A stretch of DNA of 36,614 bases, taken from positions 1 to 36,614 of the forward strand of contig JASBVL010000036.1 in NCBI GenBank assembly GCA_029961075.1. Reading direction: 5' to 3'. Shown here piece by piece: positions 7,068 through 14,692 of the stretch. The notes beneath the pieces are model-generated. The model made no database searches, had not been told where the DNA came from, and saw only the letters and a list, made by a program, of their open reading frames with translations. The stretch's first letter is position 1. Every line of letters begins with the position of its first letter. The translations under genes and the position numbers were made by a program. Source of the DNA: Sphaerobacter sp. (GTDB taxonomy: Bacteria; Chloroflexota; Chloroflexia; Thermomicrobiales; Thermomicrobiaceae).

Positions 7068-7505
7068 CTAGCCCGCGGCGGCGCCGACGGCGTAGCGCAC
7101 CGGCCACGGTGAGGCGGCCAGCACGAGCTGGGTGCCACAGCGCCGGTCGTGGTCGATCACGAGCGGGCCGGCGAGGTTGGCGGTGATCTCGCCGGTCTCG
7201 TGCACCGTCAGTGTGCAGTAGAGGCCGACGCCCGGGCTGGAGCCGAGGCCCAGCGCGGCGAGCGCGGCGCGGTCGTCGGCGCCCAGGCGCTCGACATAGT
7301 CGGGCACGAGCGCGGGCACCTCGGCGACGAGCAGCGAGATGGCGGGCTCGTCCAGGGATTGGAGCAGCGCCAGCGCGGGGGTCTCCGCGTCGACGATCAG
7401 GGCAAAGCGGCGCCAGGTCGGGAGGCCGACGAGCCCGGACGGGAAGACCAGGGGCACGCCGGCCGGCTCTGTCCGCTCCGGCGGGATGGTCTGCGGGAGT
7501 GCCAT
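7068..7505 (-). CDS. fliW: flagellar assembly factor FliW
   Basis: FliW binds CsrA and is sequestered by flagellin, giving feedback control of flagellin translation. The 145-residue protein shows the family pattern: VFPSGLVGLPTWRRFALIVD near the start, ISLLVAEVPALVPDY in the middle, TLTVHETGEITANLAGPLVI toward the end and a closing PWPVRYAV (family form: YPLRYPL). The ATG at 7505 has GGAGGAG upstream. An in-frame GTG at 7529 overlapping the flgL TGA is possible but less well spaced. It lies between flgL and csrA, the common flgL-fliW-csrA order. Confidence 0.95.
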   Translation of the reverse strand: MALPQTIPPERTEPAGVPLVFPSGLVGLPTWRRFALIVDAETPALALLQSLDEPAISLLVAEVPALVPDYVERLGADDRAALAALGLGSSPGVGLYCTLTVHETGEITANLAGPLVIDHDRRCGTQLVLAASPWPVRYAVGAAAG

Positions 7506-7525
7506 CGGATCGCGCTCCTCCGATC

Positions 7526-8401
7526 TCACGCCAGGTAGTCGAACAGGGAGGGCTGCAGGGCGCGGGCACCGGCGCCGAGCGATGCCTGGTAGACCGTGGT
7601 CAGCGTCGCATATTCGGTCAGCGCCTCGGCCATGTCAACATCCTGGATCTCGCTTCGCAGGCGCGCCAGGCTGAGGTCGAGCTTCTGCAGCCGGGCGGCT
7701 TGCTCCTCCAGGTGGCTGGCGACCGCGCCGATGCGGGTCTGTGCCTGGAGCAGGGTCGTCTGCGCGGTGTCCAGCGCGTCGAGGGCGGCGCGCATCGCGG
7801 CGGTGTTGTTGGCGGCGACGCCGGCCTGCGCCTGCGCGAGTGCCTGCAGCGCCGGGAGGATCGCTGCGTCGCCGGTGACGTTGATGGTGGCTGTCACCCC
7901 CTGATCGATCACGCGCACGATCGGCCCGGTATCTCCCTGATAGACCGGGGTGGCCGGTGGCCCGGCGAAGGGGGGCGTGTCGGTCTTCTGCCCGGCGAAG
8001 ATGTAGCGCCCGCCGATGCGCGTGTTGCCGATGCCCATGGCGGACTCGAGGATGCGCTGCAACTCGGAGGCGATGGCGACCCGGTTCTCCGGCGCCAGCG
8101 TGCCGTTCGCGGCGGCGAGCGTGATCTCCCGCGCCCGCTGGATCCCGTCGTTGATGCTGGCCAGGGCCTGGTCGCTCGCATCGATCCAGGAGCGCCCGTC
8201 GTCGATGTTACGCCGGTACTGCTCGATGCGGGCGCGGGCCGCGTCGAGCTGCAGCACGTTGGCCGTGCCGAACGGGTCGTCGGACGGCTTGCGGATCCGC
8301 TCGCCCGAGCCGATCTGATCCTGGACGCGGGCGAGCCGCTCGGTGTTGCGCTGGATGTTCCAGAGCACGGTGTTCGTCAGCATCTGGATCGCGACACGCA
8401 T
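7526..8401 (-). CDS. flgL: flagellar hook-associated protein 3 FlgL
   Basis: FlgL forms the second hook-filament junction layer, next to the filament. The 291-residue protein has a flagellin-like N-terminus (TNTVLWNIQRNTERLARVQD, then SGERIRKPSDDPFGTANVLQ) and C-terminus with RLRSEIQDVDMAEALTEYAT ending in LQPSLFDYLA. The central part (SAMGIGNTRIGGRYIFAGQK) is diagnostic of FlgL. The ATG at 8401 follows GGAGGG. It begins 9 bp after flgK and is followed closely by fliW. Confidence 0.95.
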   Translation of the reverse strand: MRVAIQMLTNTVLWNIQRNTERLARVQDQIGSGERIRKPSDDPFGTANVLQLDAARARIEQYRRNIDDGRSWIDASDQALASINDGIQRAREITLAAANGTLAPENRVAIASELQRILESAMGIGNTRIGGRYIFAGQKTDTPPFAGPPATPVYQGDTGPIVRVIDQGVTATINVTGDAAILPALQALAQAQAGVAANNTAAMRAALDALDTAQTTLLQAQTRIGAVASHLEEQAARLQKLDLSLARLRSEIQDVDMAEALTEYATLTTVYQASLGAGARALQPSLFDYLA

Positions 8402-8410
8402 GCTACCCTC

Positions 8411-9826
8411 CTACCGCCCCACGAGGCCCGTGCCGTTGATGAGCCGGTCGAGCATCTCGTCCACCACGGTCATGGCGCGGGCCGCGGCTTGATAGGCCCG
8501 CTGGTAGGTGACCAGGTTCAGCGCCTCCTCGTCCAGGGATACCCCGGAGACCTCCTGGCGGCGCCGGTCGATGGCCCGGGTCAGCGCCTCCAGGTTGGCG
8601 CGGTCGCCCGCGGTGCGCTCCGTCTCCCGGCCGATGCGCGCGACGACCGCAGCGTAGAAGTCGTTGATCGAGGACGTGCCGCCGAGCATGGTGAGCTTGT
8701 CCGCCAGCCCGGCGATGGCGAGCGCGATGTCGGCGTTGCCGGGCACGCCGGGCGCCGAGGCGGCGGCGATGAGCGCCGGGTCGCTGAGCAGCGCAGGCAG
8801 GACCCGCAGGTCGCCGTTCGGCAGGACCTCGAAGAAGTCGCGGCCGGGCGGGGTGGGGCCGGGGTCGCTCAGGCCGTAGCCGGTCTGGTGCAGCCCGTTC
8901 ACTTCGGCCACCAGCGTGTCCCGCAGGGCATCCAGGTCGGCCAGAACGCTGGGCAGGGTGGTGTTGTGCATGGTGAGCAGCCCGGCGGCGGAGCCGAGGC
9001 TGGCGGCGACGGCGCTGCCGTCGCTGCCCCAGGTGAAGCTGATGTTGCCGGTGGTCGGATCGACCGCGAGCTGCACGCTGTCGGTCCGGTCGCGGTCGAC
9101 CAGGGCATGGCCGGCGACGTAGACGTTGACCGCGCCGTCCGGGGTCACGACGGTGGTCGTGTCGATGCTGCTGGCGAGTTGATCCAGCAGGTAGTCACGG
9201 GCATCCAGCAGGTCGTTCGGCTGCCGCCCGCTCGCCAGGACGCTGGTGATCTGGGCGTTCAGACGGGCGATCTGGCTGGCGATCTGGTTGATCGCGCCGG
9301 CCTGGAGGGCGAGGCGCTGCGCGACGGCGCTGCGCTCCTTGAGCACCTCGGCCCGCACGCCGTTGAAGCGGTTGGCGAGCGTCTGCGCCACCTCGACCAG
9401 GGCCTGGCGGGTGGGGATGTGCTCCGGGCGGTTGGCCAGCTCCTCCCAACCCTGCCAGAAGGCGTTGAGCGCGGCAGCGAAGCCGGTGTCGCTCGGCTCG
9501 TTGAGCAGGACATCCAGCGTGTGATAGACGCTCGACTGGGCGTCGGCCATGCCGAGCTGCTCCGCGTGCGCGCGGAACTGGTAGTCGAGAAATTCCTCGC
9601 GCATGCGCCGGATGGCGAGGACGGTGACGCCCGTCCCGACCTGGCCCACTTTGGGCGCGTTCAGCGTCGGAATGGTGTAGGGTGGCGTGGTCCCCAGCAC
9701 CGGGGACTGCCGGCTGAAGCCCGGCGTGGTGGCGTTGGCGACGTTGTGGTTGGCCACATCCACCGCGAGCTGCTGTGTCTGGAGTGCCCGTCGCAGTGTC
9801 TCGAGTCGTCCCAACGTCGGGAACAC
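8411..9826 (-). CDS. flgK: flagellar hook-associated protein 1 FlgK
   Basis: FlgK is the first hook-filament junction protein. The 471-residue product has the axial-protein N-terminus with AVDVANHNVANATTPGFSRQ (about residues 20-39), the FlgK-specific helical segment, and the C-terminal LVTYQRAYQAAARAMTVVDE then MLDRLIN. The start is a GTG at 9826 (VFPTLGRLETL) with GGAGAGGA seven bases upstream; ATG codons further upstream lie in the promoter region and give no FlgK-like sequence. A sigma28 promoter (9869-9895) precedes it, so it can be transcribed apart from flgM-flgN. Confidence 0.95.
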   Translation of the reverse strand: MFPTLGRLETLRRALQTQQLAVDVANHNVANATTPGFSRQSPVLGTTPPYTIPTLNAPKVGQVGTGVTVLAIRRMREEFLDYQFRAHAEQLGMADAQSSVYHTLDVLLNEPSDTGFAAALNAFWQGWEELANRPEHIPTRQALVEVAQTLANRFNGVRAEVLKERSAVAQRLALQAGAINQIASQIARLNAQITSVLASGRQPNDLLDARDYLLDQLASSIDTTTVVTPDGAVNVYVAGHALVDRDRTDSVQLAVDPTTGNISFTWGSDGSAVAASLGSAAGLLTMHNTTLPSVLADLDALRDTLVAEVNGLHQTGYGLSDPGPTPPGRDFFEVLPNGDLRVLPALLSDPALIAAASAPGVPGNADIALAIAGLADKLTMLGGTSSINDFYAAVVARIGRETERTAGDRANLEALTRAIDRRRQEVSGVSLDEEALNLVTYQRAYQAAARAMTVVDEMLDRLINGTGLVGR

Positions 9827-9868
9827 GTCCGCGTCCTCTCCGGTAGGCTCGGACCCCTCTGTCTTGGA

Positions 9869-9895
9869 GTATCGGCAGGATGGGCGGGAGCTTGA
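9869..9895 (-). promoter_or_regulatory. sigma28 promoter of flgK
   Basis: Minus strand TCAAGCTC (9895-9888), exactly 11 bp, then GCCGATAC (9876-9869). It lies in the 82-bp gap between the flgN stop and the flgK start. Confidence 0.82.
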
Positions 9896-9908
9896 GTGGG
9901 TCGCCCGC

Positions 9909-10394
9909 TCACGCCGTCTGGTCAAGTAGGCGGGGACGGGCGGCCGTGCCGGCCGGGGTGGCGGGCGCCGCGCCGGGCCGATAGGTGCCGAGGCGACGCT
10001 CGAGCTCGGCCACGGCGGTGAGCGACGCATGCGTCACATTGCTGAGGGCCGCGATGAGGTCGCCGAGCTGGCGGCGAAGCGCACGCACGCGGCCGAGCTC
10101 GCGGTCCAGCTCCTGGAGGCGGGCGGCCAGCGCGGCGGGTGTGGGCGGCGTCGCCCCGGCCGGGGCGCGCAGCGCGGCGATCGGCCCGTCCAGCTCGGCC
10201 TGGAGGTCGTCGGCACGGGCGCAGAGCGCCGGGATGTCGCGCAGGAGGGCGCTCACCGCCGCGAGGTCGCCCTGGCCAAGGGCGGCGCGCAGGGCGATGA
10301 GGCACTCCGCGAGGGCACGCTGGGTGGCGATGAGCGCGTCGATGACGGGCAGCGCGTCCGCCGGTCCGGGTGCGGCCTCACGCGGCACTGCCAT
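9909..10394 (-). CDS. flgN: FlgN-like flagellar chaperone
   Basis: FlgN-type chaperones escort FlgK and FlgL to the export gate. The 161-residue product is almost entirely helical, with two long amphipathic stretches (about residues 15-65 and 80-135), no signal peptide and a disordered Pro/Ala-rich tail. Primary-sequence identity in this family is weak; the call is supported by the location between flgM and flgK, the classic flgM-flgN-flgK-flgL order. ATG 10394 overlaps the flgM stop by 17 bp, so translation is probably coupled. The much longer open frame to 10694 overlaps flgM and is not real. Confidence 0.8.
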   Translation of the reverse strand: MAVPREAAPGPADALPVIDALIATQRALAECLIALRAALGQGDLAAVSALLRDIPALCARADDLQAELDGPIAALRAPAGATPPTPAALAARLQELDRELGRVRALRRQLGDLIAALSNVTHASLTAVAELERRLGTYRPGAAPATPAGTAARPRLLDQTA

Positions 10395-10698
10395 CGTCGA
10401 TCCCGAGCAGCTTGGCGGCCACCTGCTCCGGGGCCACGTGGTAGTCTCCGGCCTCGATCCGCTGCCGGAGAGCCGCGACGCGGTCGGCGCGCACCTCGGG
10501 GCTCTGGCGCACGATGTCGACCGCGCGCTGGATGTGCCGGAGCTCCTCGGACAGATGCACCGAGTCGGTGTCTCCCGGCTGCGTGCTCTCCGCGGCGCGG
10601 GCGGCGCGCTCGCTTTCGCTGCGGTGTGTCCGCTGCGCCTCGCCGGTGCGCCCGACATAGGCGTCGCGCGCCTTCGTCGTCCTGATCGGGTCAATCAT
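10378..10698 (-). CDS. flgM: anti-sigma28 factor FlgM
   Basis: FlgM holds FliA/SigD inactive until the hook-basal body is finished and FlgM is exported. The 106-residue protein has a disordered charged N-terminal half and the conserved sigma-binding C-terminus: SPEVRADRVAALRQRIEAGD then YHVAPEQVAAKLL (about residues 65-98). GGGAG precedes the ATG at 10698. A sigma28-type -10 lies about 60 bp upstream, implying autoregulation. It heads the flgM-flgN-flgK-flgL-fliW-csrA group. Confidence 0.93.
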   Translation of the reverse strand: MIDPIRTTKARDAYVGRTGEAQRTHRSESERAARAAESTQPGDTDSVHLSEELRHIQRAVDIVRQSPEVRADRVAALRQRIEAGDYHVAPEQVAAKLLGIDDGSAA

Positions 10699-10757
10699 CT
10701 GCGGCTCCCACTCGCCTCACCATGTCGCTGGACGACGCACGACCGTCCTACTCTACA

Positions 10758-10784
10758 GTATCGGCAGCCCGCCTCGAGTCCTGG
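10758..10784 (-). promoter_or_regulatory. sigma28-type promoter of flgM (weak -35)
   Basis: Minus strand GCCGATAC (10765-10758), identical to the flgK -10. At 11 bp upstream the -35 is CCAGGACT, a poor match to TAAAGTTT. It is likely a weak or differently controlled FliA promoter. Confidence 0.55.
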
Positions 10785-10806
10785 AGGGGGTGCCGGGCCC
10801 GTCATC

Positions 10807-11586
10807 CTAGGATCGGGTCTGGATGACCAGCCCGACCATCTCGTCGAGCGCCTGGATCGACCGTGCGTTCGCGGTGTACGCGCGCTGTGCCTCGATGAGC
10901 GTCGTCATCTGGTCGGCTAGGTCGACGTCGGCCGCCTCGAGCGCGCCCGACATGAGCGTGGGCAGCCCGCCGGCCCCGGGGGTGCCGATCTCGGGCTCGC
11001 CGGAGGCCGCGGTGGCGGCGAAGCGGTTATGGCCGTCGGCTGCCAGGCCCTGGGGGTTGGCGAAGCGCGCCAGGGTGAGCTGCCCGATCTCGACCGGCGC
11101 CGCGGCGCCCGGCAGGAGGGCCAGCACCCGGCCCTCCTGCGTTACCTCGGTGACGTTGGCGCCGGGCGGCACCGTAATCGCCGGCATGACGCGATCGCCC
11201 GCGGCGGTGACGAGCTGGCCCGCGCCGTCGACCCGCAGGTGGCCGTCGCGGGTGTAGCGCTGCTGCCCGTCCGGCGTGGTCACCACGAAGAAGCTGTCCG
11301 GGCCGAGGATCATGAGGTCGAGCGGGTTGCCGGTCGGCACCACCCCGCCCGGCGCGAAGCTGCGGCTGACATCGCCGACGGCCACGCCGGCCCCGAGGTC
11401 CGTCTCCGGCTCGCTGCCGTCGCCGGCCCGGGCCACCTCGAGGGGCTGCTGGATCAGGTCGACCAGATCGACGCGCGCCATCTTGAACCCGGTGGTGGCG
11501 GCGTTGGCCAGGTTGTTGGCCACGGTGTCGATCCGCGCCTGCTGGGCGCGGAGCCCCGTCGCGCCGGTTGCGTAGACACCCGTCAT
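10807..11586 (-). CDS. flgG: flagellar distal rod protein FlgG (FlhP-type)
   Basis: A rod protein of the FlgF/FlgG family. The 259-residue product has the N-terminal motif RIDTVANNLANAATTGFKMA (about residues 18-37), a central FFVVTTPDGQQRYTRDGHLR block, and the C-terminal ADQMTTLIEAQRAYTANARS followed by IQALDEMVGLVIQT, which is FlgG-like. ATG 11586 has GGGGAGGA upstream. It follows a second family member by 52 bp, matching the paired flhO-flhP arrangement of monoderms. No flgA, flgH or flgI follows, consistent with no P and L rings. Confidence 0.9.
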   Translation of the reverse strand: MTGVYATGATGLRAQQARIDTVANNLANAATTGFKMARVDLVDLIQQPLEVARAGDGSEPETDLGAGVAVGDVSRSFAPGGVVPTGNPLDLMILGPDSFFVVTTPDGQQRYTRDGHLRVDGAGQLVTAAGDRVMPAITVPPGANVTEVTQEGRVLALLPGAAAPVEIGQLTLARFANPQGLAADGHNRFAATAASGEPEIGTPGAGGLPTLMSGALEAADVDLADQMTTLIEAQRAYTANARSIQALDEMVGLVIQTRS

Positions 11587-11638
11587 GGCGTTCCTCCCCG
11601 TGCGGCGTGCCCCGCGATGGTGCGGGCGCGCGCGGGCG

Positions 11639-12379
11639 CTAGACGACGCGCCCGACCTCGTTCACCGCCAGCCCGAGCGTGGCGTCGGAGACCTGCAGCA
11701 TGCGCTGGGCGAGGGCGTAGCTCCGGCTGGCCTCCAGCATCTCGACCATGTTCTGGGTCAGGTCCACGTTGGCCTGCTCGACGAAGCCCTGGCTGACCCC
11801 CGCCGTCTGGGACTGCTGCCCGGCGGCGTCGACGGCGAAGCGGTTCTGTCCCGTCGGCTCGAAGGCGGCGTCGGGTGGGAATTCCACAAGCTGCAGCTGG
11901 CCGACCGGGGCGTTATTCACCAGGATGGTGCCGTCGGCGGTGACGTGGATGTCGCCCTCGGGGAGCGTCAGCGGGCCGGTGAGGCCAAGCACCGGGTAGC
12001 CATCGCTGGTCACCAGGCGGCGCTGCGCGTCGAGGTGGAAGCGCCCGTCGCGCGTGTACCGCACCCCCTCGGGGGTCTGGACGGCGAAGAAAGCGGTGCC
12101 GGCGATGGCGAGGTCGAGCGGGCGACCGGTCTCGACGAGGCTGCCCTGCGCGAGGCTGATGGCCAGCTCGTCGGGGCGCACCGCGGTCGAGATCGGGCCG
12201 ACCGGCGTCTGGGTTTCCCCGGCAACGCGGCTGACGAACATCTCGCGGAAGTCGTGCACGGTGGTGCGCCGCGCCCGGTAGCCGGGCGTGCTGGCGTTGG
12301 CGAGGTTCTCTCCGATGGTGAGCTGGCGGGTCAACTGCGCCATGAGCGCCGAGGCCGCCTGGTACATCGAGCGGATCAT
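11639..12379 (-). CDS. flgF: flagellar rod protein FlgF (FlhO-type)
   Basis: The first of two adjacent FlgF/FlgG-family rod proteins, 246 residues. It shows the N-terminal rod motif LTIGENLANASTPGYRARR (about residues 20-38), the central FFAVQTPEGVRYTRDGRFHL block and the C-terminal LTQNMVEMLEASRSYALAQR. Which paralogue is proximal cannot be read directly; FlgF is chosen from gene order. The ATG at 12379 has GAGGAGG upstream and overlaps the stop of the LPQTG-protein gene as ATGA, so its translation is probably coupled to that gene. The longer open frame to 12658 lies inside its neighbour and is rejected. Confidence 0.88.
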   Translation of the reverse strand: MIRSMYQAASALMAQLTRQLTIGENLANASTPGYRARRTTVHDFREMFVSRVAGETQTPVGPISTAVRPDELAISLAQGSLVETGRPLDLAIAGTAFFAVQTPEGVRYTRDGRFHLDAQRRLVTSDGYPVLGLTGPLTLPEGDIHVTADGTILVNNAPVGQLQLVEFPPDAAFEPTGQNRFAVDAAGQQSQTAGVSQGFVEQANVDLTQNMVEMLEASRSYALAQRMLQVSDATLGLAVNEVGRVV

Positions 12380-13014
12380 CGCGCCTCCTCCTCGCGATGC
12401 ACGACGGCCGGGCGGGGCAACGGGCGGCGGACCCGGCGCGCCACGGCCAGCGCGCCGAACAGGGCCAGGTCGAGGCCCAGGAGCATGAGCGCGCCCCGTG
12501 CTTCCGGCCGCGTGGGGATGCCGGTCTGCGGCAGCGTCGGCGGGAACTGCTGCGTCTCGGCGGGGGTGCCCGGGAAGGTGCCGGCCAGGACCCGGCGGGC
12601 GTCCGGGCCGGGGTCGGGATCGGGCTCGGGCTCCACCGTGACCAGCACGACGTCCCAACCGCGGTCGGGGATCGGGGTCGGCAGGAGCTGGTCGACGTAG
12701 GTGGTGGCGCCGGCCTCCGCGGTGAAGCGGGCGAGCGCGTAGGTCTCGCCCGAGGTGCTGTTCAGCAGCCAGAGCTGGTAGCGCTCGGTGTGGTCGAGCG
12801 CCGGGAGGCCGACCAGGTCGGCGCGAATGTCGCCCTCGGCGAGGTTGACGAGCACCACCCCGTTGGCGTCGCTCGGCCCCCAGGTCGTCATGGTCGGGAC
12901 GTGCGACAGGATGACCCGGGTCGGGAACGACTCGGCGGCGGCGCCAAGGGTGGTCGCCAGAGCGAGCGCGCCGGCGAGCAGGAGGGCGTGCCCCAGCCGC
13001 ATTCCGCTACGCAT
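12376..13014 (-). CDS. secreted LPXTG-anchored protein in flagellar operon
   Basis: A 212-residue predicted cell-wall protein. From the ATG at 13014 it has a signal peptide (MRSGMRLGHA, a hydrophobic run, cleavage near AAA-ES at residues 26-28), an extracellular domain (about 30-130), an acidic Pro-rich linker (PEPDPDPGPD, 129-138), the sorting motif LPQTG at 161-165, a hydrophobic span (175-192) and an Arg-rich tail RRVRR. The domain stretch GLPALDHTERYQLWLLNSTS resembles the extracytoplasmic domain of RskA-type anti-sigma factors; that is a weak match by eye. The start overlaps the SwrB-like stop by 8 bp (ATGCGTAG) and the stop overlaps flgF (ATGA), so it is an integral part of the fliA-flgF-flgG operon. 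Its function is unknown; it is the obvious substrate for the sortase at 1292-1981. Confidence 0.88.
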   Translation of the reverse strand: MRSGMRLGHALLLAGALALATTLGAAAESFPTRVILSHVPTMTTWGPSDANGVVLVNLAEGDIRADLVGLPALDHTERYQLWLLNSTSGETYALARFTAEAGATTYVDQLLPTPIPDRGWDVVLVTVEPEPDPDPGPDARRVLAGTFPGTPAETQQFPPTLPQTGIPTRPEARGALMLLGLDLALFGALAVARRVRRPLPRPAVVHREEEAR

Positions 13015-13504
13015 CGACCTGCCCCCGCTCACCCCGGCCGTGCAGCCAGTAGAGGAGGCGGGCCTCCTGCCGGCCGGTGCCCAGCTCCCGCGCCGCCGCT
13101 CCGAGGGACATCTGGCCGCTCAGCAGGTGCTCGATCGCCTCCGGCGACTGGACGCCAAGCTGCTCGGCGATCCGCTTCACGTCGGGCGGCTCGGTGGGGC
13201 CGGCGCTGCGGCCGAAGGGGAGCGCCTGGCGCTGTGCGGCGAGCGGGAGGCCCTCGCCCGGCAGCGTGGTGACGCGCTCGTGGATCGACTCGAGCGGCGC
13301 GGCGGCCGTGGCGGCGGTGGAGCTGACGGTGACGACCTCGCGCCGGAGCCGGCGGATCTCCTCGCGCAGCTCGAGCACCTCGCGCTGCATGCGGCGGCTG
13401 CGCTCGAGGCCGCGGTTGGCCGTCCAGCCCGCGACCGAGGCGACCCCCAGGCCCACGATCAGCCCGATGGTCTCCGCAAGCGGTGACCCGAAGAAGACGT
13501 CCAT
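13007..13504 (-). CDS. SwrB-like (DUF6115-type) membrane coiled-coil protein
   Basis: The 165-residue product has an N-terminal membrane helix (about residues 8-27, IGLIVGLGVASVAGW), a charged coiled coil (about 33-60, QREVLELREEIRRLRREV) and a C-terminal helical, HTH-like segment (about 110-158, with AIEHLLSGQMSLGAAARELG). This architecture, the length (Bacillus SwrB is 167 residues) and the position immediately after the sigma28 gene all match SwrB (YlxL), which promotes assembly of the flagellar export apparatus. Sequence identity is too low to judge by eye, so the name is architecture-based. AGGAGG lies 12 bp before ATG 13504. Its stop overlaps the LPQTG gene start. Confidence 0.7.
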   Translation of the reverse strand: MDVFFGSPLAETIGLIVGLGVASVAGWTANRGLERSRRMQREVLELREEIRRLRREVVTVSSTAATAAAPLESIHERVTTLPGEGLPLAAQRQALPFGRSAGPTEPPDVKRIAEQLGVQSPEAIEHLLSGQMSLGAAARELGTGRQEARLLYWLHGRGERGQVDA

Positions 13505-13520
13505 GTTTCCCAGCGACCTC

Positions 13521-14315
13521 CTAGCTGAGCGCGTCGGCCGCGCCCACGCCTGTCTCGTGGAGCAGGGCGCGGAGCTGCAGCCGTGCCCGGCTGAGCACCT
13601 GACTCACCCGCGACTCGGTGATGCCGAGCACCTCGCTGATCTCCTTCATCGTCAGTTCCTCGTAGTAGTAGAGGGTGACCATCAGGCGATCCCGCGCGGG
13701 CAGCCGCTCGAGGGCCGCGGCGAGCCGGCGCACCAGGTCGGCGCGCATTGCCGCGTCGAGCGGCTCCGTCGCCCGCTCGTCGACCAGGATGTCCTCCAGG
13801 GTGGTCTCCCCGTCCTGATCTGGCTGATGCAGCGGGAGGATAGCGCAGGCGGCGTCCTGGAGGGCCTGGTGGAAGTCCGCGGTGGTGAGGCCGAGGTGGG
13901 CTGCCACCTCCTCATCGCGCGGGGGGCGCCCGTTGGCGGTGTAGAGCTCCCGATAGGCCTGCTCGATGGCGCGCGCCCGCTGGCGGGCGCTGCGCGGCAC
14001 CAGATCGAGCGAGCGGACCGCGTCGATGATCGCGCCGCGGATGCGCAGGATGGCGTAGGTCTCGAACTTGACACCCCGGGACGGGTCGAACCGGTCGATG
14101 GCCTCGATCAGCCCGATGGTGCCATAGCCGAGGAGGTCGTCGCGGTCCAGCGCGGCGCTCAGCGCGATGCGCAGGCGGTCCACCACGTACTTGACCAGCG
14201 GGGCGTACTGCTGGATGAGCGCCTCGCGGGTGGGCTCGTCGCGCTCGACGGCGAAGCGCCCCCAGAGGGCCGGGCCCAGGTCGCGGTCTCCCAGGTTCGT
14301 CGAAGCGGTGCTCAT
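13521..14315 (-). CDS. fliA: RNA polymerase sigma factor FliA (sigma28/SigD)
   Basis: The sigma factor for late flagellar genes. At 264 residues it has region 2 (LVKYVVDRLRIALSAALDRD, DLLGYGTIGLIEAIDRFDPS, then KFETYAILRIRGAIIDAVRS), region 3 (NGRPPRDEEVAAHLGL) and region 4 (RDRLMVTLYYYEELTMKEIS, then EVLGITESRVSQVLSRARLQ). The KFETYAILRIRG element is typical of FliA/SigD/WhiG. It is expected to read the sigma28-type promoters upstream of flagellin, flaG, flgK and flgM, and to be held by FlgM at 10378. It is part of the long fliP-to-flgG unit. Confidence 0.95.
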   Translation of the reverse strand: MSTASTNLGDRDLGPALWGRFAVERDEPTREALIQQYAPLVKYVVDRLRIALSAALDRDDLLGYGTIGLIEAIDRFDPSRGVKFETYAILRIRGAIIDAVRSLDLVPRSARQRARAIEQAYRELYTANGRPPRDEEVAAHLGLTTADFHQALQDAACAILPLHQPDQDGETTLEDILVDERATEPLDAAMRADLVRRLAAALERLPARDRLMVTLYYYEELTMKEISEVLGITESRVSQVLSRARLQLRALLHETGVGAADALS

Positions 14316-14371
14316 CTCCGCGGCATTCCTGCTCTCGTCACGTCACGCGGCGGGGCGGGGTTGCACCGGGA

Positions 14372-14692
14372 TCAGGCCGCGTGCTCCTCATCGGGCGCTG
14401 GGGGCTCGCTGCCGGCGGTCTCCTCAGCCGGCAGGGTGAAATCGACCAGGCGCCCGCTGGGCGCCTCCGCAGCGTCCCCGTCCGTCGCCTCGTCGGCTGG
14501 TGGGGGAGCGATGAGCTCGGTGATCAGCAGGCCGGCGACGATGGTGATGGTGAAGGCGCCGGTGCTCGCCAGCAACACCCACTCGATCGCGCGGGTCCGG
14601 ACGAGGGTGGCGACGTAGACCAGGAGGAAGACGCCGGTGGCCAACACGAAGAGCTGCTCGCGTGTCTCCGACCGTGGCCGTCGCTGCCACAT
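14372..14692 (-). CDS. small two-helix membrane protein, function unknown
   Basis: A 106-residue protein I do not recognise. After a basic N-terminus (MWQRRPRSETREQ) come two hydrophobic segments (about residues 15-30, LFVLATGVFLLVYVAT, and 39-60, VLLASTGAFTITIVAGLLI), then an acidic, Pro/Ala-rich cytoplasmic or extracellular tail. ATG 14692 with GAGAGG upstream is preferred to the upstream in-frame start at 14761. It occupies the flhF-fliA interval where flhG (ylxH/fleN) normally lies, and has no P-loop, so it is not a truncated FlhG. It is 172 bp after flhF and 56 bp before fliA. Confidence 0.7.
   Translation of the reverse strand: MWQRRPRSETREQLFVLATGVFLLVYVATLVRTRAIEWVLLASTGAFTITIVAGLLITELIAPPPADEATDGDAAEAPSGRLVDFTLPAEETAGSEPPAPDEEHAA

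Noticed and set aside
2881-9895. Very long plus-strand frames (2881-5226, 7211-9895) over fliD and flgK-flgL
   Set aside because: They lie opposite convincing flagellar genes and have no ribosome site or recognisable domain.
9909-10694. Full 261-codon frame for the FlgN-like gene
   Set aside because: Its N-terminal 100 codons are the out-of-frame shadow of flgM; the ATG at 10394 fits gene order.
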